A program made the translations under genes and the position numbers. The notes below the pieces were generated by a model, which was not told the origin of the DNA, did not search any database, and saw only the letters and a list, made by a program, of their open reading frames with translations. Below, piece by piece: positions 5,749 through 6,937 of a DNA stretch of 6,937 nt (positions are counted from its first letter, which is position 1; each line of letters opens with the position of its first letter). This stretch comes from an uncultured Lachnospiraceae bacterium (GTDB taxonomy: Bacteria; Bacillota; Clostridia; Lachnospirales; Lachnospiraceae). The DNA lies in assembly GCA_947177925.1 (NCBI GenBank), contig CAMWWJ010000182.1:1-6937 (forward strand), written 5' to 3'.

Positions 5749-6636
5749 TTGCATAAGTATTTGCGGGCAATCGGCTTTAGTAAATTCGGCAGCAGAAAAG
5801 AACTAAAAGAGCTGTTGACAAATGTTATTGTAAATTCTACATCAAGGGCGTATACCATCAATCAGGACGAAATTATGCTGGGAGAATTCTGCAAGGATTT
5901 TGCCGAAAACATGGGAATTGCGGTTTGTGGTGAATTTGATGAGGAAAATGATGATAAATTTGTTTATGATTATTATTATCCCTACTTGCGCGGAAGCGGA
6001 ATCACTACAACAGAAGATGTTTCTATAGAGAGACATGCGGCAAAGGATTCTTATGCAGGCGTGTGTGATGATGTTAAGGTCGGTGTGTCACTGATTTTTT
6101 ATCTGCAGAATATGATTCCTTATGTAAAAGCACAGGCATTGGGACAGCTTCCCATAAGAGGAACAACGCTGACGCTCTCAGCTCTGTCCATCAAGGGCAC
6201 AATTATGATGCCGATTCAAAAAGATGAACATCAAAAGAAAAGGATTCAGAAAGAATCAAAAAACCGCAACAATCTGATAGCTGCGGCAAGGCGTGGCGAC
6301 GAGGAAGCTATAGAAACCCTTACCCTGGAAGATATGGATATGTATACCACCATATCCCGAAAAATACAAAAAGAAGATGTTTTCAGTCTGGTAGACACCT
6401 ATTGTATGCCGTATGGCGTAGAATGTGACCAGTATTCCATACTTGGTGAAATTGTAGAGTGCCGTACTGTAAAAAACAGCATGACCGGAGAGGAAGTGTA
6501 TCAAATGTCTGTTTACTGCAACGAACTGACATTTGACCTTTGTATCAATGTAGAAGATATCTATGGCGAGCCTCAGGTTGGCAGAAGATTTAAGGGTATT
6601 ATATGGCTGCAGGGCTTTATCAATTTTCCCGAATAA
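5749..6636 (+). CDS. DUF3881 family protein, 295 aa, TTG start
   Basis: A cytosolic protein of unknown function that I recognise as the Lachnospiraceae family DUF3881. The N-terminus MHKYLRAIGFSKF is characteristic of the family. The middle has an acidic, tyrosine-rich stretch DEENDDKFVYDYYYPYLRGS (64-83) and a segment at 107-155 that includes LGQLPIRGTTLTLSALSIKG. A basic patch lies at 158-175, then the acidic helix AAARRGDEEAIETLTLEDMD (178-197). The C-terminal part (222-295) is probably beta-rich. No membrane helix, signal peptide or enzyme motif is visible. I chose TTG at 5749 because AAGGTGA (5737-5743) sits 5 nt upstream and the protein then begins in the family's usual way. GTG at 5740 is a real alternative, adding three residues; TTG at 5713 has no binding site. 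It lies 55 bp after serS, probably in the same transcript. Confidence 0.82.
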   Translation: MHKYLRAIGFSKFGSRKELKELLTNVIVNSTSRAYTINQDEIMLGEFCKDFAENMGIAVCGEFDEENDDKFVYDYYYPYLRGSGITTTEDVSIERHAAKDSYAGVCDDVKVGVSLIFYLQNMIPYVKAQALGQLPIRGTTLTLSALSIKGTIMMPIQKDEHQKKRIQKESKNRNNLIAAARRGDEEAIETLTLEDMDMYTTISRKIQKEDVFSLVDTYCMPYGVECDQYSILGEIVECRTVKNSMTGEEVYQMSVYCNELTFDLCINVEDIYGEPQVGRRFKGIIWLQGFINFPE

Positions 6637-6640
6637 AAAT

Positions 6641-6670
6641 TTGACGTATTCCCTTTCCATGTGCTATAAT
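6641..6670 (+). promoter_or_regulatory. strong promoter of the tRNA-Arg unit
   Basis: TTGACG (6641-6646), an 18-bp spacer, and TATAAT (6665-6670) preceded by TGC as an extended -10. This is the best promoter in the window. It starts 4 bp after the DUF3881 stop codon and points into the tRNA-like sequence, with transcription expected to begin near 6677. Confidence 0.85.
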
Positions 6671-6701
6671 TAGTAACTGTCGAAGGAATATCGTCATATA
6701 A

Positions 6702-6779
6702 GTTGGTGTAGCACAGTGGATAGTGCAGCCGCCTCCTAAGCGGTAGGTGTTCGTTTACCAGAGCAACGTAAAATCAACA
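6702..6779 (+). pseudogene. tRNA-Arg(CCU)-like sequence with aberrant T arm
   Basis: The 5' two-thirds is a good tRNA: acceptor strand GTTGGTG (6702-6708), TA, D stem GCAC/GTGC with loop AGTGGATA, anticodon stem GCCGC/GCGGT and loop CTCCTAA with anticodon CCT at 6735-6737, then AGGTG. After that the normal T stem and TTCRANY loop are missing. Instead 6750-6771 can form only CGTT/AACG (6752-6755 with 6765-6768) or TTTAC/GTAAA with a non-canonical loop. ATCAAC (6773-6778) can still pair with GTTGGT, so the acceptor stem may close. It is either a decayed tRNA gene or a tRNA-like RNA. It differs from the intact tRNA downstream in acceptor, D and anticodon stems, so it is not a recent copy of it. 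It is unlikely to be a working elongator tRNA. Confidence 0.7.
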
Positions 6780-6794
6780 ATTTCATAGCTGAAT

Positions 6795-6817
6795 AACTTG
6801 CCTATTAGCAAGTTTTT
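6795..6817 (+). terminator. hairpin with short T-run between the two tRNA-type genes
   Basis: AACTTGC (6795-6801) and GCAAGTT (6808-6814) form a perfect 7-bp stem with a 6-nt loop; the right arm runs into a five-T tract (6813-6817). This looks like a weak intrinsic terminator. It lies only 7 bp before the intact tRNA, which leaves no room for another promoter, so that tRNA must be made by read-through. The hairpin may instead mark the 5' leader for processing. Confidence 0.5.
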
Positions 6818-6824
6818 CATACAA

Positions 6825-6898
<74 letters not shown>

Positions 6899-6902
6899 TT
6901 GG

Positions 6903-6937
6903 AAAGCATTGAAAACACTGGATTTCTCAATGCTTTT
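6903..6937 (+). terminator. intrinsic terminator of the tRNA unit (runs off window)
   Basis: AAAGCATTGA (6903-6912) pairs with TCAATGCTTT (6927-6936) in a 10-bp stem, extended by AAA/TTT past a bulged C. The T-run starts at the stem base and meets the window end, so its full length is not visible. The stem starts 4 nt after the tRNA. Confidence 0.8.

Overview
The window is AT-rich and looks like a low-GC Gram-positive chromosome, most likely a clostridial genome of the Lachnospiraceae type. This rests on codon use, strong GGAGG-type ribosome binding sites, perfect Bacillota-type parS sites, and a run of protein families (DUF4446, DUF3881, DUF3781) that I know mainly from that group. The parS sites next to a chromosomal-type parAB pair suggest an origin-proximal locus. 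No dnaA or origin was seen, so this is inference.

Layout. Bases 3-71 are the last 22 codons of a LuxR/NarL-type response regulator. Two perfect 16-bp parS sites follow, exactly 50 bp apart, with two decayed half-sites after them (to 206). Next come two copies, in opposite orientation, of a palindromic element of about 135 bp (223-355 and 770-906). They share a 75-bp core (70/75 identical, no gaps) but have unrelated arms that still pair within each copy. Between them, on the minus strand, is a small DUF3781 gene with its own promoter. From 977 an extended -10 promoter leads into a plus-strand gene row: parA (Soj), parB (Spo0J), a membrane-anchored DUF4446 protein, an HD-GYP domain protein, serS with archaeal/eukaryal-like motifs, and a DUF3881 protein starting at TTG. 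The spacing is 18-70 bp, which suggests one operon with possible internal promoters.

The right end is a tRNA unit. A near-consensus promoter (6641-6670) is followed by a tRNA-Arg(CCU)-like sequence without a normal T arm, a terminator-like hairpin, an intact tRNA-Arg(CCU), and a terminator running off the window end.

How the parts fit. ParB should load at the upstream parS sites and ParA should act on the ParB-DNA complex in segregation and origin control. The HD-GYP protein (cyclic-dinucleotide signalling) and SerRS (translation) are operon partners with no established mechanistic link to partition. The most unusual features are the paired elements with conserved core and changed arms, and the tRNA-like RNA ahead of tRNA-Arg.
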